From positions 7,550 to 71,549 of the forward strand of contig CAYNEO010000013.1 of NCBI GenBank assembly GCA_964396245.1: DNA of 64,000 nucleotides, read 5' to 3'. Shown here piece after piece: positions 32,857-41,208 of this stretch; the first letter of the stretch is position 1; each line of letters opens with the position of its first letter. Source of the stretch: CAYNEO01 sp964396245. Lineage in GTDB: Bacteria > Zixibacteria > MSB-5A5 > GN15 > FEB-12. Position numbers and translations under genes: made by a program. A model generated the notes under the pieces. It ran no database searches. It was not told the origin of the DNA and worked only from the letters and a program-made list of their open reading frames with translations.

Positions 32857-34530
32857 ATGGATATCGAACGCGAAATTCTCGAGACAGACATACTTGTTGT
32901 TGGAGCCGGACCGGCCGGTTTGGCCCTTGCCTATAAGCTTGCCCGGCTGGTGGCTGAAGCGGGGGTCGACATGCCTGAAATACTCCTGATGGAGAAGGGT
33001 TCTTATGTCGGCGCCCACGCGCTTTCCGGGGCGGTGATGGACCCGCGCGGTCTGGCCGAACTCATTCCCGATTTTGTCGACAAAGGGGCTCCGCTGGCGG
33101 CAAAGGTGGAAGCGGATTCATTCTACTATTTGACTGAATCAGGCTCGCTCAAAGCGCCTTTCATGCCGCCTCCGCTGCAGAACCACGGCAACTACATTGT
33201 CTCGCTGAACAAGCTGACCGGCTGGATGGCCGAGCAAGTGGAAGCGGCCGGAATCGACATCTACCCGGGGCTGGCCGGATACGATCTCTTGATCGAAGAC
33301 GGCCGCGTGACGGGTGTGCAGACGGTTGACATGGGGCTCGACAAGGAAGGCAACCCCAAGGCGAACTTCGAGCCCGGTTCACTTATCAAAGCAAAAGTCA
33401 CGGTGCTGTGTGAAGGCGTCCATGGCTCACTCACAAGGCACGCGTACGAAAAGATTCCGGAGTTGCTGGCCAACGCCGAACCGCAGTCGTACCTGACCGG
33501 TGTCAAGGAAGTCTGGGAAATTCCCGAAGGGCGCATCAAGGCAGGGACGGTAATTCATACGGTCGGATTTCCGGCGGCGGATTACGAGTATGGCGGCGGG
33601 TGGATCTACGCGATGTCGGACAAAGAGCTTTCGGTCGGCTACGCCGTGGGCCTGGATTCACCTGATCCTACCTCCGACCCGCACATGAAATTCCAGCGCT
33701 ATAAGACGCATAAGTTACTTCGGGGACTGCTCGAAGGCGGCACGATGCTGCACTACGGTGCGAAGGCGATCCCTGATGCCGGGTACTACAGCATTCCGAA
33801 ACTGTATCACGACGGCCTGATGTTGTGCGGTGATTCGGCCGGGATGCTCGATCCGTCGCGGCTGAAAGGAATACATCTCGCGATCAAATCCGGGATCATG
33901 GCCGCGGAGACGCTGTTTGACGCCGTGAAGCAGGGTGACTATTCCACGGAAGTTCTCAAGGGATACCGTGAACGGTTCGAGAACAGCTGGGCAAAAGAGC
34001 AATTGATGAAGTCGCGCAATTTCCACGCGGGTTTCAAGGGCGGCCTGATGATGGGGATGTTCCACGCCGGGATGCAGATGGTTACCGGCGGGCGGGGACT
34101 GTTTGATCGTCGCGAACACGAGCGCGATCACGAGTACATGATGAAGATCGATGAGTTCAAGCGGCGGTTCGGAGAGGCCCCGAGGAAGCCGGAACTCAAA
34201 TTCGACAATAAGTACCTGTTCGATAAGGTGACCGATGTCTACAAGTCGGGCACGATGCACGAAGAGCACCAGCCGCCGCACCTGGTGATTGCGGATTACG
34301 ACATCTGCAATAACCGCTGCACCGAGGAATACGGCAACCCGTGTCAACACTTCTGTCCGGCCCAAGTCTATGAGATGGTTGATGACGGCGACAGGCCGGG
34401 CAATGTGAAACTGCAGCTGACACCGTCCAACTGCGTACACTGCAAGACGTGCGATATCCGTGATCCCTACCAGGTGATCCGATGGGTTACGCCGCAGGGC
34501 GGAGAAGGGCCGAATTATACGGATTGTTGA
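32857..34530 (+). CDS. Electron transfer flavoprotein-ubiquinone oxidoreductase
   Basis: About 557 residues from the ATG at 32857, which has an AAGGTGGG site; the ATG at 32842 is an alternative. The FAD site is ILVVGAGPAGLALAYKLA. GAHALSGAVMDPRGL, LCEGVHGSLT, GGGWIYAMSDKELSVGY and LCGDSAGMLDPSRLKGIHLA match ETF-QO. The C-terminal [4Fe-4S] site is formed by cysteines in NPCQHFCPAQVYE and NCVHCKTCDI. It passes electrons from ETF to the quinone pool at the membrane. No etfAB genes are in the window. Confidence 0.95.
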   Translation: MDIEREILETDILVVGAGPAGLALAYKLARLVAEAGVDMPEILLMEKGSYVGAHALSGAVMDPRGLAELIPDFVDKGAPLAAKVEADSFYYLTESGSLKAPFMPPPLQNHGNYIVSLNKLTGWMAEQVEAAGIDIYPGLAGYDLLIEDGRVTGVQTVDMGLDKEGNPKANFEPGSLIKAKVTVLCEGVHGSLTRHAYEKIPELLANAEPQSYLTGVKEVWEIPEGRIKAGTVIHTVGFPAADYEYGGGWIYAMSDKELSVGYAVGLDSPDPTSDPHMKFQRYKTHKLLRGLLEGGTMLHYGAKAIPDAGYYSIPKLYHDGLMLCGDSAGMLDPSRLKGIHLAIKSGIMAAETLFDAVKQGDYSTEVLKGYRERFENSWAKEQLMKSRNFHAGFKGGLMMGMFHAGMQMVTGGRGLFDRREHERDHEYMMKIDEFKRRFGEAPRKPELKFDNKYLFDKVTDVYKSGTMHEEHQPPHLVIADYDICNNRCTEEYGNPCQHFCPAQVYEMVDDGDRPGNVKLQLTPSNCVHCKTCDIRDPYQVIRWVTPQGGEGPNYTDC

Positions 34531-34687
34531 GCACTTGCCGTATATCAGACTATTCCGGTATCCGCCCGGCTTTGCAGGATCGGGGTATATCCGGGGATCG
34601 GGGCAACATGTGAGTCGGATTCTCTCCCGGGCACAGAAAAACTATCATTGGACTGAATATACGGGCCGCTTCACACGTATTTGAGAT

Positions 34688-35536
34688 ATGCTGACTAAAG
34701 TTGTTGCGGTTCAGGCCCGGCTCGGAGAGCGGCTGACTCTTGAAGAAAAACTCCACATTTTTCGCGAGCGGCCGGACTTCGTCTGTCTGCCCGAGTACTA
34801 CCTGCTCGATGATACGGTCCATGACTACCACCGGGCGGCTCTTCGACGAACGGAATTTCTTGAATACCTGCAACGATTGTCGGATGAACTCTCAACCTGC
34901 CTGGTAGCAGGCACAATTGTCGAAGCCGAGGGAGAGAAACTCTACAATACATCGTACCTGATAGACCATGGCGATATCAAGGGCCGATATCGAAAACGAA
35001 ATCCGGTGCCGGGTGAATTGCAGAAGGGGATCACGCCGGGTGATGAGGCTTATGTGAGCGATATCGATGATGTCCGGGTGGGGATGCTGATATGCGGCGA
35101 CGTGTTCAATATGGATAATTATCGCGACATGGCGGCGGTGGATGCCGACCTGGTGTTTGTGCCGACGACCTCGGCGCTGAGGCCGGATGATTCGTGGTCA
35201 CACAAGCAATTGCGGGACCGGAAGTACTTTCAGGCGGGCGCCGAGGCGGCCGGGGCGTTTGTGATCAAGGTGTGCGGTGTCGGACGCATTTTCGGCAAGC
35301 CGCTTCAGGGTCGCTCGCTGGTGGCTGCTCCATGGGGTATTCTGGCACGGACACAGATGATCAACGAGCAGGATAAGCGTATCATATCGATCACGCTCGG
35401 TATCGATGAACTCAGGGAATTTCGCGTCAAGTATCGCGGCGCCTCTGGAGAGACGCGCAGCCGTTCGGACGGAGATTATGAAGAGAACCTGCAGAAAGTC
35501 ACTGCCAGGCACTCACATCGCAATCGGCCCGATTGA
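34688..35536 (+). CDS. Carbon-nitrogen hydrolase (nitrilase superfamily)
   Basis: A 282-residue enzyme with the Glu-Lys-Cys triad visible: Glu in FVCLPEYYLLDD, Lys in RYRKRNPVPGELQ and Cys in VGMLICGDVFNM. Members hydrolyse amides or nitriles; the exact substrate is not recognisable. The last 30 residues are charged and probably disordered. Its start has no strong ribosome binding site. The 157 bases before it contain only short inverted repeats and no clear promoter. Confidence 0.87.
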   Translation: MLTKVVAVQARLGERLTLEEKLHIFRERPDFVCLPEYYLLDDTVHDYHRAALRRTEFLEYLQRLSDELSTCLVAGTIVEAEGEKLYNTSYLIDHGDIKGRYRKRNPVPGELQKGITPGDEAYVSDIDDVRVGMLICGDVFNMDNYRDMAAVDADLVFVPTTSALRPDDSWSHKQLRDRKYFQAGAEAAGAFVIKVCGVGRIFGKPLQGRSLVAAPWGILARTQMINEQDKRIISITLGIDELREFRVKYRGASGETRSRSDGDYEENLQKVTARHSHRNRPD

Positions 35537-35619
35537 TCTCCGCATTTTTCAATCTTCCATCACGACAGAAGATGCCGTATGTTTGCAGAGCATCTGCTTT
35601 TTGCAACGTGAGGAGGCGT

Positions 35620-35880
35620 ATGTCGCCGGAATTGATTGGATCGGTAGGAGTGGGGCTGTTACTGCTGGCCTTTGCACTGAACGTGATGGGAAGACTCTCG
35701 GAGCAGGGAGTATTATACTTGCTGATGAACCTGATCGGCGCCGGGCTGTCGGCGTGGTACGCATTGGCGAGCGGTTCGCTCCCGTTTTTGGTTCTCGAAG
35801 GCGTTTGGGGGCTGGTAGCCCTGTTGCGGCTGTTGCTTAAAATGAAAACGGGTTCTCAGCCGGCGGCAGAGAACCCGTGA
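35620..35880 (+). CDS. Small membrane protein, CBU_0592-like
   Basis: An 86-residue protein with three hydrophobic helices (LIGSVGVGLLLLAFALNVMG, YLLMNLIGAGLSAWYALA, FLVLEGVWGLVALLRLLL). The pattern of an N-terminal helix, LMNLIGA and a final VLEGVW helix fits the CBU_0592 family of unknown function. ATG at 35620 follows AGGAGG closely; the frame is open upstream to 35533, but that part overlaps the nitrilase gene. The end of the gene forms half of the terminator for the convergent foldase gene. Confidence 0.72.
   Translation: MSPELIGSVGVGLLLLAFALNVMGRLSEQGVLYLLMNLIGAGLSAWYALASGSLPFLVLEGVWGLVALLRLLLKMKTGSQPAAENP
35841..35878 (-). terminator. Terminator for the PpiD/SurA-like gene
   Basis: On the minus strand ACGGGTTCTC and GAGAACCCGT form a ten-base-pair stem with an 11-base loop, followed by TTTTCATTTT. 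It overlaps the end of the convergent small membrane protein gene. Confidence 0.7.
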
Positions 35881-35898
35881 AAATCGGTTGCACGCGTA

Positions 35899-37752
35899 TC
35901 AATACATCGATCCGTCGGTCTCGGCATTCATACTGGCGATGTTATTGACGATATCAGATTTTTCCACGAGATGCTGATACCATCCGTTCAGCACTTTCTG
36001 CTGCTCCGCGAACTGCAGTGTCTGCATGACGGAATCGCGTTTTTCGGTGAACGTGCTCAAGTCGGGAGTGATGCGTTCTTTGAGCTTGAAGATCACCACG
36101 CCGGCCTGTGACTCTACCGGTTCGCTGATCTGGCCGGGTTCCGTGAGCGAGAAGGCGGCGCCGATGGCGGCCGGGCTGCTGCCGATACCTCCCTGGATAT
36201 ATGACTTGCGATTGAACGGATTCGGTTCCAGGAACTGTCCGCCGTGTTCGTCGGCGACGGTCTTCATGTCCTTGCCGTTCTTGATTTCGTCGTATACCTC
36301 CTGACCGGCGGCCAGCGCCATGTCCACCATCTTATCCTTGACAATAAGATCCTTGACACGAGACTCGACGTCCGCAAAGGGGGCGACACCTGCGGGTAAT
36401 TGCTCTTTGAGTTCGGCCACGAAGTACATTCTGGAATTGCCGAGGATGTCGGACAGAGCACCCGGCTTCTGCTGGAATGCGAAGTCATTGAGTTTTTGAT
36501 TGAATCCAATCTTGCCGATGGGCTGGTCCTTCCCGAACGGGCCTGTCTCCTCAACTTGCAGGCCGTATTCAGCGGCCGCGGAGTCGAATCCTTTTTCCGG
36601 TACCGATGCGACGAAGTCGTTCATCACTTCGAAGAGGCTGTCCATGGTCTCGGTCGACGGTACGGTCTTGATGAGAATATGAGCGACATGGGCCTCTTCC
36701 ACTTTCTCCTTCTTGCCGTTGACATCCTTTGTGTCGGTGCGGTAACCGAAGTGCTTGATAATGTGCCAGCCGAACTGGGTGCGGAAGGGTTGCGATATGT
36801 CGCCGGCTTTCATGGTGAAAGACAGCGAATCGAACTCGGGAACCATCCGGCCCTTCTGGAACCACCCGAGGTCGCCGCCGTTCTTGGCGGAGTTGTCCTC
36901 GGAGTACATCTCAGCCATTTCGGCGAAATCCGCCCCGGCCATCAGAGAATCATAAACGATGCTGATACGCCGGTACGACCTTTCCCAGTCTGCCTCCGAG
37001 GGCAACTTCAGCAGCGACGCAACCCTGAGAACTGCTCGTTCATCGACCTTGAACTCTTCCTTGTGCTTTTGGTAATAAGTCTGCATTTCTTCATCGGTCG
37101 CCGTCGGCGGCGGAGTTGAGAACAACTTCAGAGGCAAGAGGACCACGTCGACTTTCAAGGATTCCGCACTGGCGAGGAAGTTCTGTCGCACCTGATCGTC
37201 GGTAACCTGAACCGTCTGGGCGATATACTGCTGGACCTTCAATTTCAGGATATCATTCCTGACGAGGCTTTCGACGGAAGCCCAGAAAGGCGCGGCCTGA
37301 GGGTTCAGCATAGCCTGGAGATACTTCTGGGCGTCGAACTTTCCCTCGGTCTGAAACTGAGTCATTTGCTGGAGATAGGGCGGCGGATTATATCGGAGAT
37401 ACTGATAGACCTCGTCTTCGGTTACGGTCAGGTGAAATTTTTTCGCCTGCTGCAGGAGCAATCGGTCCTGGAGAATCTGCTGCCAGGCTTGCTGTTCGAT
37501 CTGCTGTATTTTCTCGTCGGGGAGTTCTTCGTCGGCACCCTCAGCCGCCTGGCGATAGAGATCCTGGTAAGTGCGGTTATAGACTTCCCAACTAACCTGT
37601 TCGCCGTTGATTTTGGCGGCGAACGTGGCGCCCATGCCGGCACGATTACGGCTGGCATATTCCAGGCCCCACTGCAGGACGATGAGACCGACAAATGCTA
37701 AAAGAGCGATGATCATAATGGGGACAATCATCCGGCGTAGAAATGCAAACAT
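35899..37752 (-). CDS. PpiD/SurA-type peptidyl-prolyl isomerase (periplasmic foldase)
   Basis: A 617-residue protein. One N-terminal transmembrane helix (about 8-32) anchors it, followed by a SurA-N/PpiD chaperone region beginning FAAKINGEQVSWEVYNRTY. A parvulin domain lies at about residues 245-345 (SEDNSAKNGGDLGWFQKGRMVPEF and FGWHIIKHFGYR), and a second, degenerate parvulin-like segment follows. It would help outer-membrane or secreted proteins fold in the periplasm. It diverges from the M23 gene, and a promoter with a shared -35 box lies between them. Confidence 0.92.
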   Translation of the reverse strand: MFAFLRRMIVPIMIIALLAFVGLIVLQWGLEYASRNRAGMGATFAAKINGEQVSWEVYNRTYQDLYRQAAEGADEELPDEKIQQIEQQAWQQILQDRLLLQQAKKFHLTVTEDEVYQYLRYNPPPYLQQMTQFQTEGKFDAQKYLQAMLNPQAAPFWASVESLVRNDILKLKVQQYIAQTVQVTDDQVRQNFLASAESLKVDVVLLPLKLFSTPPPTATDEEMQTYYQKHKEEFKVDERAVLRVASLLKLPSEADWERSYRRISIVYDSLMAGADFAEMAEMYSEDNSAKNGGDLGWFQKGRMVPEFDSLSFTMKAGDISQPFRTQFGWHIIKHFGYRTDTKDVNGKKEKVEEAHVAHILIKTVPSTETMDSLFEVMNDFVASVPEKGFDSAAAEYGLQVEETGPFGKDQPIGKIGFNQKLNDFAFQQKPGALSDILGNSRMYFVAELKEQLPAGVAPFADVESRVKDLIVKDKMVDMALAAGQEVYDEIKNGKDMKTVADEHGGQFLEPNPFNRKSYIQGGIGSSPAAIGAAFSLTEPGQISEPVESQAGVVIFKLKERITPDLSTFTEKRDSVMQTLQFAEQQKVLNGWYQHLVEKSDIVNNIASMNAETDGSMY

Positions 37753-37823
37753 TCAGTACTTCTCCTCAGTTATCAGAACGCAAAACTTTGTCGTTACCCG
37801 ATTGTTGCCGAAACAGGCCTTCA

Positions 37824-37851
37824 AATATAACCAAAATGCCCGATTTTGCAA
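37824..37851 (-). promoter_or_regulatory. Promoter for PpiD/SurA-like gene
   Basis: On the minus strand TTGCAA (37846-37851) and TATATT (37824-37829) are 16 bases apart. The -35 hexamer is the same palindromic TTGCAA used on the plus strand. Confidence 0.55.
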
Positions 37852-37875
37852 CAAGACGTTGTTGCATATTATACT
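37846..37875 (+). promoter_or_regulatory. Promoter for M23 peptidase-like gene
   Basis: TTGCAA (37846-37851) and TATACT (37870-37875) are 18 bases apart, giving a leader of about 65 nucleotides. Confidence 0.55.
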
Positions 37876-37947
37876 ATTGGCTGCTTTATTTGGTACGATA
37901 GACAGACTGCACCGTATAACATCGTAGAATCAGACTGCTTGAGGCTT

Positions 37948-40236
37948 ATGCACAAGATATCGACCACCCGGCTCGTTTTTTTACTGCTCTTATTCTCTTT
38001 CACCACAACAGCTTATGCTGCGACCCCGCAGTGGCCGCTGAAACGGCAGGTTGACCTGTCATCCGGCTTTGGCGATTACCGCCAGAAGCGTTTCCACGCC
38101 GGTCTGGACATCAGGACCGGAGGGAAACCGGGTGACGAGCTCCATTCACCGGTCGACGGTTATGTCTGGCGGATCAAAATGTCCTACGAGGGGTATGGTA
38201 AAGGCCTGTATGTCAAGGGGGACGACGGATATATCTATGTTTTCGGGCATCTCTCGGATTTTGCACGCAGGATTGACCGAGTGGTCAAGCACGAACAGGT
38301 GGCGGCAAAAAGGTATTATGTCGACCTGTACTTTCCACCTGATTCTCTTCCGGTCAAGGCGGGGGAGGTTATTGCGTTTACGGGCCAAACCGGTTCCGGT
38401 GCGCCGCACCTTCACTTCGAACGGCGAACGTCGGACAATATGCCGGTAAACCCGCTCCTGCACGGCTATAAGATAGGCGACAAGACGAGGCCGACCTTCA
38501 CGCGGGTCGGTTTCAGACTCACGGATGATCATTCACTTCTCCCGGAAGGCACACGGGAGGCATTTTACGGCGTTACCAGAGAAAAAGCGGGTAACTACAC
38601 GCTGGATACGATGCTGTATTTCAACAGTCCTTTCGGTTTCGAAGTCGAGTGTTTCGACCAGATGCGACCGGGAGGGATGAAGCAGGCGGTGTATTCCTTG
38701 ACGTTGAATATCGACGGCGAACCGTACTATGAAGTGCTTTTTGATACCCTTGATTTTGCCACCGGTCGCGCGGTTGATCTTGTGTATGACTACCGGCAGG
38801 CTGTCGACGGCGACAAACGAGTGCGGCGGCTTTATTACCGGGCGGGCAATACTTACCGGGGCGCCCGTTCGCTGACTGACCCATCAGGTGTATTCGGGCT
38901 CGACCCGACCACGGCCATCGGTCGTCACGAGGCGAAGGTAGTGGCGCGCGATTGCTACGGGAATACGTCTGAGCTCAAATTTGACTTCCTGTGGGGTCCG
39001 CCGGGGTATGTCTACACCAGGGATTCGACGGTGAAGCCCAACGACACGACATTCGTTTTCCATTTTTCGCCGGTGAAAGGCTATAAGAAACTCGATATCG
39101 ACTCGGTGATGGTATTGGTCAACCGGGGAATCGAGTGGGGGCCGGTCGAAGGCTACACGATGAAGCGGTATGATGACGGCAAATTCAGCATTGAAGCTGC
39201 GGGCTTCGGCGTGATGCTCGCAACCGCCCGGCTGGGGCTGATGACCAAGTCCGGCGCGTTTATCATCGACAACCTGTTCAGCGGCGTGGACCGTGCCGCA
39301 GTCAAGAAGCCGCGCATGCAATATGAGATTATCGAGGACGGCATGCTGGTTACGATAACCTGCGATAATCTTCGTGCGAGCGATTTCTATTTACGGCTGT
39401 ATCGGAACGGCCAAATGCTGGCGGCGCTCAAGCCCACCCGGTTAATAACGAAACAGATGTATGCGTTTTTCATTCCCCCGAAGCCGGAATACGCGAAGAT
39501 AGACTACCTTGACATAGCGCTGGACCCGGAGTATCCGACCAATCCGAATTTTGGATGGGATGTCGGTATTTTCGTGGCAGGGATGAGAGAGGACGAAGAA
39601 TTGACCATTGACAGCATGCTGGTGCTGCATACCGGCCGCGAGAATTTCTACACGCCGAGTTTTGTCGCGATCGAGAAGCAGGTGGTGGAGTTGCGTTTCA
39701 CCAAGAAGGTGAATTCAGATTTCTACCGGGTGAAGCCGGATGCATTTATTACGGCCAGTGATTTTGACATATCGTACACATTTGACAGCACCGCGTACCT
39801 TCCGGAAAAAACAGGGCTGTGCTGGCTTGACGAGAAGGACAACAAATGGGTGTGGCTGGATGACAATGCGGGGGACGGCACGATGTTAACGGCGAGTTCG
39901 CAGGGCGGCGGTCCTTTCACGGCGGTAATCGATGACCGTCCGCCGACGATCAGCGATCTTTCGCCGCATGAAGGATGGAACTACCGTAATCCGCGACCGA
40001 CGATACGATTTCTGCTCGATGACGAGATATCGGGTATTCGCGATGATCGCAACATAAGTATCAGCATCGACGGCGAGTGGCTCATTCCCGAGTATGAGCC
40101 GGAGACAAAGATCTGCCGCAGCCGGCCGCTGGAGGACCTCAGCGAAGGGTTCCACAAGCTGGACATCGTCGTGACCGACCGTGCCGGTAACATGACCGAA
40201 CAATCAGTGACATTCAACGTTGATAAAAACAGGTAG
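37948..40236 (+). CDS. Exported M23-family peptidase-like protein with long beta-rich C-terminus
   Basis: 762 residues from the ATG at 37948, which has a GAGG site and a clear signal peptide (TTRLVFLLLLFSFTTTAYA). The LytM domain is in the first 170 residues: RFHAGLDI (His50, Asp54), FGHLSDF, and GAPHLHFE (His154, His156). All zinc and catalytic residues are present, so peptidoglycan endopeptidase activity is possible. The remaining 590 residues show repeated beta-strand patterns (for example RAGNMTEQSVTFNVD at the end), like Ig-type modules. This architecture is common in FCB bacteria; its role in wall remodelling is inferred. Confidence 0.88.
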   Translation: MHKISTTRLVFLLLLFSFTTTAYAATPQWPLKRQVDLSSGFGDYRQKRFHAGLDIRTGGKPGDELHSPVDGYVWRIKMSYEGYGKGLYVKGDDGYIYVFGHLSDFARRIDRVVKHEQVAAKRYYVDLYFPPDSLPVKAGEVIAFTGQTGSGAPHLHFERRTSDNMPVNPLLHGYKIGDKTRPTFTRVGFRLTDDHSLLPEGTREAFYGVTREKAGNYTLDTMLYFNSPFGFEVECFDQMRPGGMKQAVYSLTLNIDGEPYYEVLFDTLDFATGRAVDLVYDYRQAVDGDKRVRRLYYRAGNTYRGARSLTDPSGVFGLDPTTAIGRHEAKVVARDCYGNTSELKFDFLWGPPGYVYTRDSTVKPNDTTFVFHFSPVKGYKKLDIDSVMVLVNRGIEWGPVEGYTMKRYDDGKFSIEAAGFGVMLATARLGLMTKSGAFIIDNLFSGVDRAAVKKPRMQYEIIEDGMLVTITCDNLRASDFYLRLYRNGQMLAALKPTRLITKQMYAFFIPPKPEYAKIDYLDIALDPEYPTNPNFGWDVGIFVAGMREDEELTIDSMLVLHTGRENFYTPSFVAIEKQVVELRFTKKVNSDFYRVKPDAFITASDFDISYTFDSTAYLPEKTGLCWLDEKDNKWVWLDDNAGDGTMLTASSQGGGPFTAVIDDRPPTISDLSPHEGWNYRNPRPTIRFLLDDEISGIRDDRNISISIDGEWLIPEYEPETKICRSRPLEDLSEGFHKLDIVVTDRAGNMTEQSVTFNVDKNR

Positions 40237-40271
40237 CAGAAACCCAATCCAGAAAATCACCGAGTTTCCGA

Positions 40272-40982
40272 GTGCTATTTCCGATCCGTGATGACAATCC
40301 GACTTATGGCAAGCCGTATGTTACAGTAGGCTTGATCATTCTCAATGCCCTGGTCTTTTTGTACACGAGGTCGCTTGGTGCGAGGAGTTTCGAGATATTC
40401 CTGTTTCACTGGGGCTACACGCCGGATTTCATCTTCGGTGATCTCGCTTCCATGGCGCCGGCATCGATCTACCTGACACCATTGACCTCGATGTTTCTCC
40501 ACGGCGGCTGGCTTCACTTGATCGGCAACATGTGGTTCCTGTGGATTTTCGGCAACAATGTCGAAGATTATTTCGGTCCGACGAAGTATATACTGTTTTA
40601 TCTCGTGTCGGGTATCGCCGCGATTGCGTTGTATACGCTGTTCAATCCTGGTTCGCAGGTGCCGCTGGTAGGGGCCTCGGGAGCCATTGCGGGGGTCATG
40701 GGGGCATATATCGTTCTTCACCCGCGCGCCGATATCACCTGTTTGCTGTTTTTCTTTTTCATCACATTTGTCACGCTGCCGGCCAAAATCGTGCTCGGGC
40801 TGTGGTTCTTCTACCAAATACTCATGTCGTTACTGGGCAGCACCTCCGGCGGCGGAGTCGCGTGGCTGGCTCATGTGGGTGGTTTCGTTTTCGGCTGGGC
40901 ATTGCTCAAGGCGGTCATACGGTTTCGCGGCGGGGGGACAACACCACGGGGAGGGCAGCGCGTCTATAAGATCCAGTGGTAG
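40272..40982 (+). CDS. Rhomboid family intramembrane serine protease
   Basis: A 236-residue protein with six or more membrane helices, starting at a GTG. The family signatures are GWLHLIGNMWFLWIFGNNVED, LVGASGAIAGVMGAY with the catalytic serine (about residue 134) and WLAHVGGFVFGWAL with the catalytic histidine. It cleaves transmembrane substrates within the membrane; the substrate is unknown. It begins 35 bases after the M23-like gene and may share its transcript. Confidence 0.93.
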   Translation: MLFPIRDDNPTYGKPYVTVGLIILNALVFLYTRSLGARSFEIFLFHWGYTPDFIFGDLASMAPASIYLTPLTSMFLHGGWLHLIGNMWFLWIFGNNVEDYFGPTKYILFYLVSGIAAIALYTLFNPGSQVPLVGASGAIAGVMGAYIVLHPRADITCLLFFFFITFVTLPAKIVLGLWFFYQILMSLLGSTSGGGVAWLAHVGGFVFGWALLKAVIRFRGGGTTPRGGQRVYKIQW

Positions 40983-41037
40983 TCGGTTTGCCGTATATTT
41001 CATTCGAACGTATTTCCCGTCAGATATTAAGCACGGA

Positions 41038-41060
41038 ACTATAACTTATTGTGTTATAGT
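41038..41060. promoter_or_regulatory. Inverted repeat upstream of malic enzyme gene
   Basis: ACTATAAC and GTTATAGT form a perfect eight-base inverted repeat around TTATTGT and run into a TATACT box (41060-41065). This is an operator-like position. Confidence 0.4.
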
Positions 41061-41120
41061 ATACTGACGGTTATGTTCTGGCGGTGATTGACCGGTGTAG
41101 AAGATTATGACTAAAACGGC

Positions 41121-41150
41121 TTGACTATTGATAAAAACCTCATATCTATA
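41121..41150 (+). promoter_or_regulatory. Candidate promoter for malic enzyme gene
   Basis: TTGACT (41121-41126) is followed after 18 bases by TCTATA (41145-41150). The -10 match is only fair. Confidence 0.4.
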
Positions 41151-41208
41151 CCGTGCTTGTGAAAAAAATAACCAATATAATTGGTGAGAATATCAGGAGT
41201 TAGATTCC

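Noticed and set aside
34531..34687. Terminator after the ETF-quinone oxidoreductase gene
   Set aside because: Only short imperfect inverted repeats are present and no T run follows.
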